Source: Notamacropus eugenii (lineage: Eukaryota > Chordata > Mammalia > Diprotodontia > Macropodidae). Taken from it: 64,000 nucleotides of DNA. The notes under the pieces were generated by a model. The model was not told the origin of the DNA and did not search any database. It saw only the letters and a program-made list of their open reading frames with translations. The translations under genes and the position numbers were made by a program. Below are positions 43,601 through 51,263 of this stretch, one piece after another (position 1 is the first letter of the stretch; the number at the start of each line of letters is the position of its first letter). Location: NCBI RefSeq assembly GCF_028372415.1, contig NC_092872.1, positions 260,053,008 through 260,117,007 on the forward strand. The letters are read 5' to 3'.

Positions 43601-46600
43601 GATACCCAGATTATTCTAGATTGAAAAAACAAATGAATTACAGTTCAGAGAAAATGTTGCACCTTTACATTTAAAATTACATCTAAGATGGCATTCAAAC
43701 ATACATGCATCAATTGCACCAGCGTTAGATGATACTGAATTTTGACAATATATGCCTGGAAGGATGAAGCAGGAAAGATTCCATGCTGCGGAATCTCTTT
43801 AGGATTATAGCATGCAGAGCTGGAAGGAATTTTTGAGGTTAAGTAGTCCAGGCCTCATTTTACAGATAAGGAAATGAAGGCCCAAAAGAACCAAAGTGAC
43901 TGGCCTAAGGTCTGACAGTCAGGAATCAGAGGAGTTTCTACACTCCAAGACCAGGGCCTTTCTGCTATACCCTGCTGCTTCTTATGTCACTTTAAGAGTG
44001 GTCAAGTCTGGAGGCAAGGAGAAGGTGAAAACCTCAAGCCATTCCAGTCTGAGGCTCCAAAGAGGCCCAGCAGTGAACTAACTTATCACATTCTACCTGA
44101 TAAGTTAGAGATGTCATGTTTCCTCAAGGGGATTTTAACTCCCAACGTCTGGAACATGTTTTGGAACTGCCAAGGCAGCAGTAATAACCAGTCTCTAGTA
44201 TGGTGCCTCTAGATCTATATTCTGTTTGAAAATCTGCTTTGTGTATTCAGATATAAAGCAGGCAAGGTGTGTCTGCCAACCTAGGACCAAGGTTTCAGAT
44301 GATGTCACTTCCCCACACTACTAACCCAGAGCACAGACTTGAGAGGCAGCCACAATCCTCAAGACATCAGTTAGTTCCCAAGAAACAAGGTTGTGAATGG
44401 CCAACACCTTTCAAACCCTGACTTCTCCAGCATTTCAGAACCACAGTGCCATGGCCAAGACATGTTCTCTATTTTAAACCTCATTAGACAAATTCTACAA
44501 ATGAAAGGAGTGCATGAACCACCACATTAAGTGTTATCAGAATTCAGATGATGGGCCAGGAAGGGTTCCTCAAGAGGTACAACTTAGGATGCACAGGATC
44601 CCCTCTAACTGACATTACATGATGAGAAGGCCATTCCAGAAATGATTAATGAGCAATGGGAATGGAGGGAGAGACTGATCTTGTACATGTAAGAAGATTC
44701 TACTACAAGAATAAGGTTGGAAAAAGAAAAATAGATTAGAAAATAATGAGGTAGGGCCTTGAATGTCAGTAACGATTTGTTGTCAGAGGCAGGAACACCA
44801 ACGATTCTTCCCCAGGATTCCCCCAAAGTTTCCAAACAAAACAAGACATTTTTTGAGCCACTGGAAAGACTGTATTTTATTTGTCCACTGTAGCTTTCAG
44901 ACTTTACTGCAGTCAATCAACATCTATGAAGGGCCAACTTTGTGTCAGGCACTATGCCAAGTGCTGAGTACACCAAAAAAACTCATCATCTAAGGGGGGA
45001 GACAATATTCAAATAAATATGTACAAACAAGCTATACAGGATAAACTACTTAACAAAGGTTTTTAGTTGGTATTTAAAGGAAGCCAGGAGGAATGTACAG
45101 TAGGCCTTAAGGCAATACAGAGACACTAGAATTTACTGAGTGGGGGAGCAGGGGTGACAGAGACAGACCTGGGCTTTGGCTGGGCAGAGGAGGGACTTGA
45201 GTGGGGACAGACTTGAGGCAGGCAGATCCACCAGCAGCTAAGGAAGCAGTCCAGATGTGAGGTGATGAGGGTCGGCACCAGGGTCGGGGCCGTATCAGAG
45301 GAGAAAAGAGTGAGTGTTCAAAGGATGACTGAAAGGTGACAATAAAAGGCCATGACAACTGCCTGGCTATGGGGGAGGGTGAGAGGTAGGGAGGAATCCA
45401 GGATGACTCCCAGGTTGTGAGCCTGAGAGACAGGGAGGATGGTGTTGTCCTTGATAGTGGTGGGGAAGGAGAGTAGGGGCTTAGGGAGAAAGATAAGTAG
45501 CCAAAACAGTTCACATGTGCTTGTCAACCCTTTGATAACATTCCCCCCACTGACTGGGCATCAGACTTTGTCACTACGCCTCATGAGGAATCATGTACAT
45601 TCATAATAATTTTTAAGGTGTCCTTCTTCCTTGCATTTTACACTATATACAATGGCCAACATTAAAAGATTTTAGGAACCTTAAAGGTTATCCAAAGAAG
45701 AAACTTTAAAACCAATTGTTTTGAAGGTCACATCCAGAATTTTTAAACTCTGACTTTGAAAACAAAGAAGGATAAGGGTCCAAGCATGGCAGGGAACGTC
45801 AGGGGAGCTAGGGCCCTAAGAACAAGGAACGACAGGCTTACCAAGAGCATAATAGGGAATGTCAACCTGAGAGGAAGCCTAGAAATTGGTGAGTCTTAAT
45901 CTTCCTTTGTGTCATGATTCCCCCTCAGAATAACGATTTTAAATACAAAAAATTAAAGACGTACGACTGTAGAGAAAACCAATTATATTAAAATATAATT
46001 GTCAAAAAAATTTTCAAGTTCCCAGTCCTTAAATTAAGAACCATTGGCCTAGCTTCTTGACTTGAGAGAGGATTCTTAAAAAGCAACAACGGAGGAGGAA
46101 ATGGAAAGGATAGGTTAGGAAATGAATATGTAAAAAGGCGTAAAAAATAAGCAATACTGTCTCCAGCTGCACTCACAAGCCCCACCCAGGGTGGCTGCTA
46201 GTCTGGCTTAATTCCCACTCTGTGGCCAAGGTCCTAGGCATGGCAAGAGGTGGAGCCTTTGAATGTCTTCTGATGGGCAAGAGGTGCCATGTGGGTAACC
46301 AGAAGTCGTACCTGTTACTCTGGGCAATTTTCTCTTCTCTGAATCTGTTTCCTACGTAAACAGAGGGAACTGTACTGACCTGGTCGCTGAGGTTTCTTCT
46401 AGATCTAAGATCCTAAGTCATACTACCTCCCTGGGCCTCAGTTTCCTTCTCTGTAAAATGAGGACGGTGTGCTAGATGGCTCCTGAGGTCTCTTCGAGCC
46501 TAGTTCCTGGCCTTACTCATTTCCTCTAGGAACTGGGAGTGAGGGGGAGGTATCTCAACTAGGTGGTGGTGGCCCAACGGTTAGTGTTCCAGGTATGGAG

Positions 46601-47168
46601 TAGGAAGACCCTTTCTCCCCCCCCCCCCCTCATCTCACCGCGGGGGGTCCCCTCCCCACCATACAGAGGCAGGGTCACAGCGAGGGTGCCCTCTCCTCGC
46701 TCCGCTCCCGCCCCCGCCCCCTCCCCCGGGTCACACCTGGGCCTGCAGGTGCAGGGACACGGCGGCGGGCTCGAGGCGGCTGCGCCGCACCAGGCGCAGG
46801 CAGTTCTGCAGGTGCTCCTCGCCGGCAGCTAGCTCCTCCGTGTCGATGTGGTTGAGGCCCAGCTGCAGCTCCACGGCGGCCAAGCGCACCGCCCGCGCGC
46901 TGGGCTCGGCCCCGGCTCCCGGGCCCTCCGCCGCCGGCCCCTCCTCCGCGCCCGGGCCGCCGCCGCCACCGCCCCCGCCGGCCTCGTCGTCCTCGTCCTC
47001 ATCGGCCGCGGGCCCCAGCAGCGCCTTCACCTCCTGCAGCAGCTCCCGGGCGTAGTACTTGGACTTGTACGGGTTGTTCTCCGGGTCCTTCTGAGACTCC
47101 ACCTGCGACAGCGACAGCGACGCGCGGAACATCTCGCAGGCCGCGGCCCAGTCCTCCGGGGTCGCCAT
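33737..47168 (-). CDS. KIFBP: KIFBP, KIF1-binding protein, complete, seven coding exons
   Basis: KIFBP binds the motor domains of several kinesins (KIF1A/1B, KIF15, KIF18A in mammals), holds them off microtubules, and is needed for axon growth and mitosis; loss causes Goldberg-Shprintzen syndrome in humans. Seven exons (46737-47168, 43517-43615, 40996-41075, 40494-40677, 37938-38022, 36048-36157, 33737-34615) join in frame to 622 codons; human KIFBP is 621. All introns are GT-AG. The chosen start (MATPEDWAAACEMF) aligns with human MANVPWAEVCEKF. The protein is helical TPR-like throughout, cytoplasmic, with no signal peptide. A Gly/Asp/Glu-rich linker lies at about residues 54-85. Downstream of DDX21 in tandem, from its own CpG-island promoter. 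Identification is very secure. Confidence 0.97.
34616..36047 (-). other. KIFBP: KIFBP intron 6
   Basis: Contains the hAT miniature element at 34734-34935 and an L2-like 3' tail at about 35620-35715 (CTGAGGGCAGAGGCTGTCAT, GTGCCTGGCCCATTAACAAC). The rest is unassigned. Confidence 0.8.
34734..34935. mobile_element. hAT-family miniature inverted-repeat element
   Basis: A 202-bp non-coding element with terminal inverted repeats. The left end is CAGGGGTGGGAAACCTGCAG; the right end reversed is CAGGGGTGGGGAACTTGCAG. It is flanked by a perfect 8-bp target-site duplication CCCTAGAC (34726-34733 and 34936-34943), the length made by hAT transposases. The interior is itself nearly palindromic (ACTGAGTCCAA against TTGGATTCAGT). 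The sequence resembles Charlie-type elements known from marsupials. Confidence 0.93.
36048..36157 (-). CDS. KIFBP: KIFBP exon 6
   Basis: 110 bp, residues 294-330. Acceptor TTATCAG and donor GAG|GTAGG. Reads ERDQDQQDLRQRKAEIARCW then IKYCLNLLQNAQASLE. IARCWIKYCL is identical to human. The first half is variable between mammals. Confidence 0.95.
36158..37937 (-). other. KIFBP: KIFBP intron 5
   Basis: Holds a reversed L3/CR1-like fragment at about 36840-37210 (GAACAGACCCCTATTAAGAA, CAGCCCTTTAAATCCTTGAA, GACAAGGATCATGCCTCCC), a MIR-like SINE at 37420-37510, and a family A start block at 37530-37700 (AAGCACCTAGCACTGTGCTA). There are A or T runs near 36270 and 37360. Confidence 0.6.
37938..38022 (-). 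CDS. KIFBP: KIFBP exon 5
   Basis: 85 bp, residues 266-293 plus one base. Reads QCFMESRHCLSAASVIF then SQAEQTSSTED; human has LCFMEARHCLSAANVIFGQ. Donor ACA|GTGAGTG splits the next codon after its first base and exon 6 restores the frame. Confidence 0.95.
38283..38491 (+). mobile_element. hAT-like miniature element, family B
   Basis: Starts near AAGGGTTTTTTAACCTGGAG and ends near GGTCAAGAAGCCCTGG, whose reverse complement CCAGGGCTTCTTGACC mirrors the start. Internal blocks TTTCAAGATAATTTGATTCC, GCATTTTATCTAATGCATTT and AAAGCATTATTCTGATAAGG match the other family B copies. No exact target-site duplication was found. Confidence 0.65.
39343..39653. repeat. Inverted repeat pair, arm 1 (KIFBP intron 4)
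   Basis: 311 bp from TTGTATCACC to GTGACCTGCC. It matches 41844-42155 in reverse complement over its whole length at roughly nine bases in ten by eye. Neither arm resembles a repeat family I recognise, and no target-site duplication is visible. Confidence 0.93.
40494..40677 (-). CDS. KIFBP: KIFBP exon 4
   Basis: 184 bp, residues 204-265. Reads RFEKAYTHTLYYLAQVYQHL and later LEYSGYHPVEWAINAATL, a TPR-like helical pair. Donor AAG|GTAATC. Joins exon 3 through a split AG|A codon. Confidence 0.96.
40678..40995 (-). other. KIFBP: KIFBP intron 3, with L3/CR1-like fragment
   Basis: Short intron of 318 bp. About 40780-40865 reads AAAACCTCTGACAACAAGGA, ATTCACTCCACCCTTGGGAG, resembling reversed L3/CR1. 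Confidence 0.5.
40996..41075 (-). CDS. KIFBP: KIFBP exon 3
   Basis: 80 bp, residues 178-203 plus two bases. Reads IGNPPLDPNEHFLAEEDKL then TEQERSR; human has VGSPPLDPTERFLPEEEKLTEQERSK. Acceptor ATTCTAG-like (TTCTAG) and donor AG|GTGGG. With exon 4 it makes a 264-bp in-frame block. Confidence 0.95.
41076..43516 (-). other. KIFBP: KIFBP intron 2
   Basis: Contains the second inverted-repeat arm (41844-42155) and a minus-strand MIR-like SINE at about 42590-42780 (ACAATGACCCAATGAGATAA, CCATTTCACAGATGAAGAAA). The AT-rich part 42790-43300 is unassigned. Confidence 0.7.
41844..42155. repeat. Inverted repeat pair, arm 2 (KIFBP intron 2)
   Basis: Runs from GGCAGGTCACAAGGGGCAAG to ATTCGGTGATACAA, the reverse complement of arm 1. 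The 2,190 bp between the arms contain only KIFBP exons 3 and 4 with the intron between them and flanking intron. Confidence 0.93.
43517..43615 (-). CDS. KIFBP: KIFBP exon 2
   Basis: 99 bp, residues 145-177. Reads NNLGILWSERDEIETAKTYL then ESAEALYNQYMKE; human differs at only a few positions. Acceptor CAATCTAG, donor GAG|GTATGG. Phase 0 at both ends. Confidence 0.96.
44920..45520 (+). repeat. Family A repeat, long copy
   Basis: TGAAGGGCCAACTTTGTGTC, GGAGACAATATTCAAATAAA, GAAGCCAGGAGGAATGTACA, GACTTGAGGCAGGCAGATCC, GATGTGAGGTGATGAGGGTC and GATGACTCCCAGGTTGTGAG give the middle and later blocks in order. Together with 44590-44770 this is the most complete copy in the window. Confidence 0.6.
45893..46055 (-). 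mobile_element. hAT-like miniature element, family B, reversed
   Basis: CAGAATAACGATTTTAAATA, GAGAAAACCAATTATATTAA, AATATAATTGTCAAAAAAAT and AAATTAAGAACCATTGG are the reverse complement of the family B blocks. Confidence 0.55.
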
Positions 47169-47815
47169 AACGCCCCCCTCGTCCGCCCCGCCGCTGCCCC
47201 TCGCCCCCTGCCGCGCCCGCCCCACGCACGTCGCGCACACCTCGCAGGGCGGGGCCGCGCGGGCGCGCCGGCCAATGGCGGGAGACGCCGGCGCGAGGGG
47301 GCGGGGCCTCCGCGGCGAGGCCCACCGTCGCCATGGCGACGCACCTGCGCCCGAAGAGAGGCTCCGCTCCTCTTTCCTAGCGGTGCTGCTGGGTGGCTAC
47401 GCTGAGACGTCCTCGCTCTTTTGGCCGAAGCACTTCCGAGGAGTCCAGAGCCAACCAGCCTTCCCCCACGTGACTGCCGGCCCCGCCCTGGGAGGAAGGG
47501 GCCTCGGAAGCAGATTCTATTCTGCGCACGCTCGTTGGGCGTCATCCGTGTGCGACGTTCGGGGCCGGGGCGGGCCGGGGTCCCCCGACTCAGTTTTTGA
47601 TGAATGCGTATCTGCGCATGGTCGGTCAGCAACTGGTGTGCCAGGCGCGGTGCCAATCGAAACACTGCCCTGCCCCCTTACCCCCAAACAACAGTGCTGG
47701 TATTTACGCAGCTCTTCCGTTTGCAAAGCGCTTTCCACAAGTCCCACCTCGAGAAGGTAGCGGAGAAGGGACCGCAAGCTGCCACTGCAGTGTGCGCATG
47801 CGCAGCGATGGGGCT
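46680..47815. promoter_or_regulatory. KIFBP: CpG island and promoter of KIFBP
   Basis: Very GC- and CpG-rich across exon 1 and upstream, unlike all other DNA in the window. Sites seen: an Sp1-type GC box GGGGGCGGGG (47297-47306), an ETS/GABP-type CGGAAGTG on the minus strand (47431-47438), an E-box CACGTG (47467-47472), and a perfect NRF1 palindrome TGCGCATGCGCA (47793-47804) with weaker NRF1-like sites near 47522 and 47612. A 14-bp palindrome GTCGCCATGGCGAC (47327-47340) contains YY1-like GCCATGG on both strands. There is no TATA box, which fits a housekeeping gene. The exact start site is not known. Confidence 0.85.
46737..47168 (-). CDS. KIFBP: KIFBP exon 1 (first coding)
   Basis: 432 bp, residues 1-144. 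MATPEDWAAACEMFRASLSL aligns with human. NPYKSKYYARELLQEVKALL is nearly identical to human. The variable linker ADEDEDDEAGGGGGGGGPG has a run of eight glycines not in human. ARAVRLAAVELQLGLNHIDT resumes conservation. Donor CAG|GTGTGA. The frame is open a further 24 codons upstream to another ATG at 47238-47240, but that extension has no counterpart in human. Confidence 0.95.
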
Positions 47816-50392
47816 CAGCGGAGGCCCAGTGGGCATGTCCTGCACTAGCAGGCCGGGCTGCCCAGGAGTGTGAGAGGGAAATAAAATGGGGACTCGGGGC
47901 AGAGGAATGAATGGGGAGCCTAGTCTAAGGGTGAGGCCTTCACTAGGGGGCAGAGGAGGACACTAGAATCCTAGCCCGAGAAAGTGCCAGTCTTTGAACC
48001 CCAAATCCAGCGCTGAATTCTGACACCACCAGGAAAGCCCTTGGAGATATAAATTTGGACCCTGGCATCTTCCCACTACTCAGGACTCGGAGGGCCTTCC
48101 CTTACCCCCGTGCCCAGAAGCACGGCCTGAGTCCTTGCCTCTATAAAACGGGAATAACTTCTGCCCTATCCAATATTATAGGATGAGTCCCAGATGGAGT
48201 AATGGGTACAGAATCTCCCGAGCAAATTTGTTAATAATCTCACACACACACACACACCTTTCAGGCCTCTGCAGGGCCCAGGCCGCTGTGGTACTAAGAA
48301 AAAGCAGCACAGGCATAAGGAAACTGTTTTTAATTAAGACATAAGACAATATCTTAGAAAATATTTACCTTTAATAATCCATTGACAGTTCCCAATTCAT
48401 AAACAGATTGTATTCTGAAAATTCATTTGTAAAAAAAAATCTGGAACTCAATACTTTCTCATGAGAACTAAATTAAAAACGGTAGTGAGGTCCGCAGGCC
48501 AGCCCAACCAAACCTCATTAAAACTCTTTTTAGGTACCAATGAATGTAATGTACAAGTCTTGTTCCAGGAAAATTACATTTTCCCACAGCCTTTTGTTAT
48601 GAATATTAGCATTTTCCCTTGAAAGTCTAATACTGCAAAGTAGAAACGAACCCCACACTAGCTTTTATATTCAGAACTAAAATTTTCTTTTGTTCACATA
48701 CAGAAGCATTCTTGATTCCAAAGCACAATAGTTGTATGCCCACAAACAAGGGAGTGCCCTTTAGATACCTTGCCAAATACAAGGCGACACCAGTTCCAAA
48801 CCCAATCCTGCTGGCTGCCCACCAAAGGTTTGGCCACTGTTAATCACTAAATCACAGTAATGGGGTGCATTTCGTGACCTGTAAAAACCTCTCCCCACCA
48901 AGGTGGACCCAATTAAAAGGTATGAGATGCTGAGAGAACCCTGCACTAAAGACAGTTGACTCAGGACCAGAAGCCCTAGGTTCAAGTCGGACATTGTGCC
49001 ATATACTCAAAAGAAGTATCAGTAACCTTATCAGTTACTTCACGTCTGAAAAGTTGTGCCTTCATCATCTGAAAAAATAAAGCTGGACCTCCAGGCTTCC
49101 CAGACGTGATGACAGAAGGTGGAATGAGAGGCTTTAGCATTCTCCCAGTCACCAAGCACCTAAGTAGAGCATTAGGAACCAGAATGGGAAGTTCAAAGGA
49201 TTTCCAAGAGCATCAATAAGGGGGGATTTAGTTGATCATGAAAATACTTGCTAAATTGGCCTTTTGATTGTTTCTGCACTAACAAGGGCAGCTAGGGGGG
49301 TGGGGGGAGGGTGGGACTCAGCCTCTAGAACAAACCGATGCCTCATGCTCACCAGTATTAAAACACCACGACCCTGGCAATGAGCTAGAGCTTCAGGAGC
49401 CAAAGGAGAAAAAACAGGGGTTCCCAAGGTCATAAGAAGTCATGGCAGCATACCCTTCACCCAAGGTCACTCAAGCTAGTAAGCAGCAGGGCTGGAATTC
49501 AAACCCACATCTTCTGACTGCAAACCCAGTGTTCCTTCCACTAAATCTGGCCAGGGTGATCTGAAGTTTGGGAGCAAAAGGAGAGTCATCAAACTGGGGG
49601 GCAGCACAGTGCCAGGAACACCAGAGGGGCTTCATAAATGCTTAGACCGCCCTCACACTGAGACAAGAGTTAGTAATCCCCACACCACCAATGGGCAGCT
49701 CACCCCAGGGGCTGAGACAGGTTGTCAGGGGGCTACAGAAGACACCCAGAGGAGGGATGGGAACACCATTATGGGGGAGGGATGGACATGCCCCAGATCA
49801 TCAACGGAACCTCCAAAGATACTTTACAAAGCAGAAAGAGCACAGTGACCTAATGAATCATCTCTGCTGCACAATGAAAGAGTTCTCAGAACAACCTCTA
49901 GCACACAGTAGGTGCTTAATAAATGTTTGTGGAATCAAAAAGCCAATGTACATATTCTATAACATAATAGGGTTATGGAAATTTACACAATAAGAATCAA
50001 CCTAATATTTTTCCTATTACCAACAGAACCTGCTTATCAGTCAACACTTCTCCAAGTTTTATAGCTCCCTAGGTAGTGGTTTTGAATTTTTTCTCTTAAT
50101 TGAAAAATGTTGTCTAATAGTTTATTTCATCTGGTTAGCAAGTCAAGATTTTTTCTCCGAAATAAATAATATTTCTTTCCCAAATGGAGAAGAATTCAAA
50201 GCAAGTAGACAAATATTTGCCTCCTTCCTTTCTTTCCACCTGGGAAAGGGCATAAAATTATCTTCCCATGCCTGAGATTCTAACAGATGCTTTCAGTAAA
50301 ATTTGCTAGTTTTTTGTCTACCATAAAGGAAGATTTGACAGAACCTGGTTAAAGCCACCTGGGTCCCATGCCACTGAGGAGAATGCTTGTGA
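47816..50392 (-). other. KIFBP-DDX21 interval, possible distal DDX21 3' UTR
   Basis: About 3.2 kb between the CpG island and the nearest DDX21 poly(A) signal. It holds a (CA)10 run (48240-48258), a minus-strand MIR-like SINE at 49430-49550 (CCAAGGTCACTCAAGCTAGT, GGGCTGGAATTCAAACCCAC) and an L2 tail at 49890-49935 (ACACAGTAGGTGCTTAATAA). The stretch 48305-49260 has no recognised repeats and a further ATTAAA at 48329-48334 (minus), so a longer DDX21 3' UTR is possible. Confidence 0.5.
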
Positions 50393-50398
50393 TTTATT
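50393..50398 (-). terminator. DDX21: DDX21 poly(A) signal, proximal
   Basis: AATAAA on the minus strand about 570 bp after the DDX21 stop. Another AATAAA lies at 50121-50126. The human transcript has a longer 3' UTR than 600 bases as I recall it, so a more distal end near 48.3 kb is also possible. Confidence 0.45.
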
Positions 50399-50969
50399 TC
50401 TCAAGCACCAAAATAGCATTAGATGCACAAAAAATGTATTCTTTATGAGATATCAAACCCACAGCATCATCAGCAGGACCCAGGCTCTAGAACAAGCCGA
50501 TGCCCAATGTCTCCCCAAGAGAATTCATTCAGCTGGTGGACTAGGAATATCTGTTGCAAAAACAAATCTTTGGCTATGGAAGAAAAGATCTTCTGAGCTT
50601 GGGTGCCCTGGGAGCTCATCCTCAGGGTAAAACACTACACAGAGATACTTTTCTACTCCTTTCCAAAGACGGCAGAGCTTAGAAGCAATCCACTAACATG
50701 AATTTCAGAATGAACACGTGTGCACTGACACACTTGTCCCAAAGAAAAACTTCTGAAGACACAGTGGACAAATGAAGGGATGGCGAACATCCCTTTGAAC
50801 AGGGACGGGCCTCGAGGCAGAAAGCATCATCTCTTGCTGAGAGCTGCCCCAAAGGACAATAGCCAGGTGGTGAGCGGAGAAGGAAGCAAGAAGCAGGTCT
50901 AGAGTCTACAAAAGTCACTGGGGAGGGTGGTGCTGTCTCTTCAAACTTAATTGTGTCCTTTTGCTCATC

Positions 50970-51263
50970 TTAACGATGAGAAAATGCTCTCTGAAAACTT
51001 CGCTTCTGGCCTCTATTCTGAAATCTGTCATTCCTGTTGAAGCCGCTGCCACCATTCCGGCCGCCCCCATTCCGGCCGCCCCCATTCCGGCCGCCACCAT
51101 TCCGGCCGCCCCGGCCACCACCCCGGCTGCCACCTCGGCCACCACCTCCCTGCCTCTGGTTCCGGAAACTAGAGAAGCCTCTGCCTTCATCAGGCTGCTG
51201 CTCCAGCTCGGGTCTCTCGGTGGCCACAGAGAGCTGCCAACGCCTTGAGTCCTGCCATTGTTC
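50970..51263 (-). CDS. DDX21: DDX21 last exon (exon 15), Gly/Arg-rich tail
   Basis: 98 codons including TAA at 50970-50972. Starts [20 protein letters not shown], then one FRNQR motif, then [15 protein letters not shown] followed by four GGRNG-type units encoded by 15-bp tandem repeats (about 51055-51115). Ends [14 protein letters not shown]. Human DDX21 has several FRGQR/PRGQR repeats here and ends KAFGQ. Acceptor TTCCCCAG. Confidence 0.96.
   Translation of the reverse strand, partial: EQWQDSRRWQLSVATERPELEQQPDEGRGFSSFRNQRQGGGGRGGSRGGGRGGRNGGGRNGGGRNGGGRNGGSGFNRNDRFQNRGQKRSFQRAFSHR

Larger units (their letters stand above)
43616..46736 (-). other. KIFBP: KIFBP intron 1
   Basis: Holds a minus-strand MIR-like SINE (43795-43985), family A fragments (about 44590-44770 and 44920-45520, plus orientation; AGGCAGGCAGATCCACCAGC, ATGACTCCCAGGTTGTGAGC), a reversed family B element (45893-46055) and a MIR-like piece (46365-46510). 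A C run of 13 is at about 46617-46629, close to the exon 1 donor. Confidence 0.7.

Noticed and set aside
46840-47760. Large open frames in other frames over KIFBP exon 1 and the CpG island, including 185 and 161 codons on the plus strand and 212 on the minus
   Set aside because: High GC removes stop codons by chance; compositions are Arg/Pro/Ala-rich and overlap the secure KIFBP exon 1. No evidence of a divergent gene.
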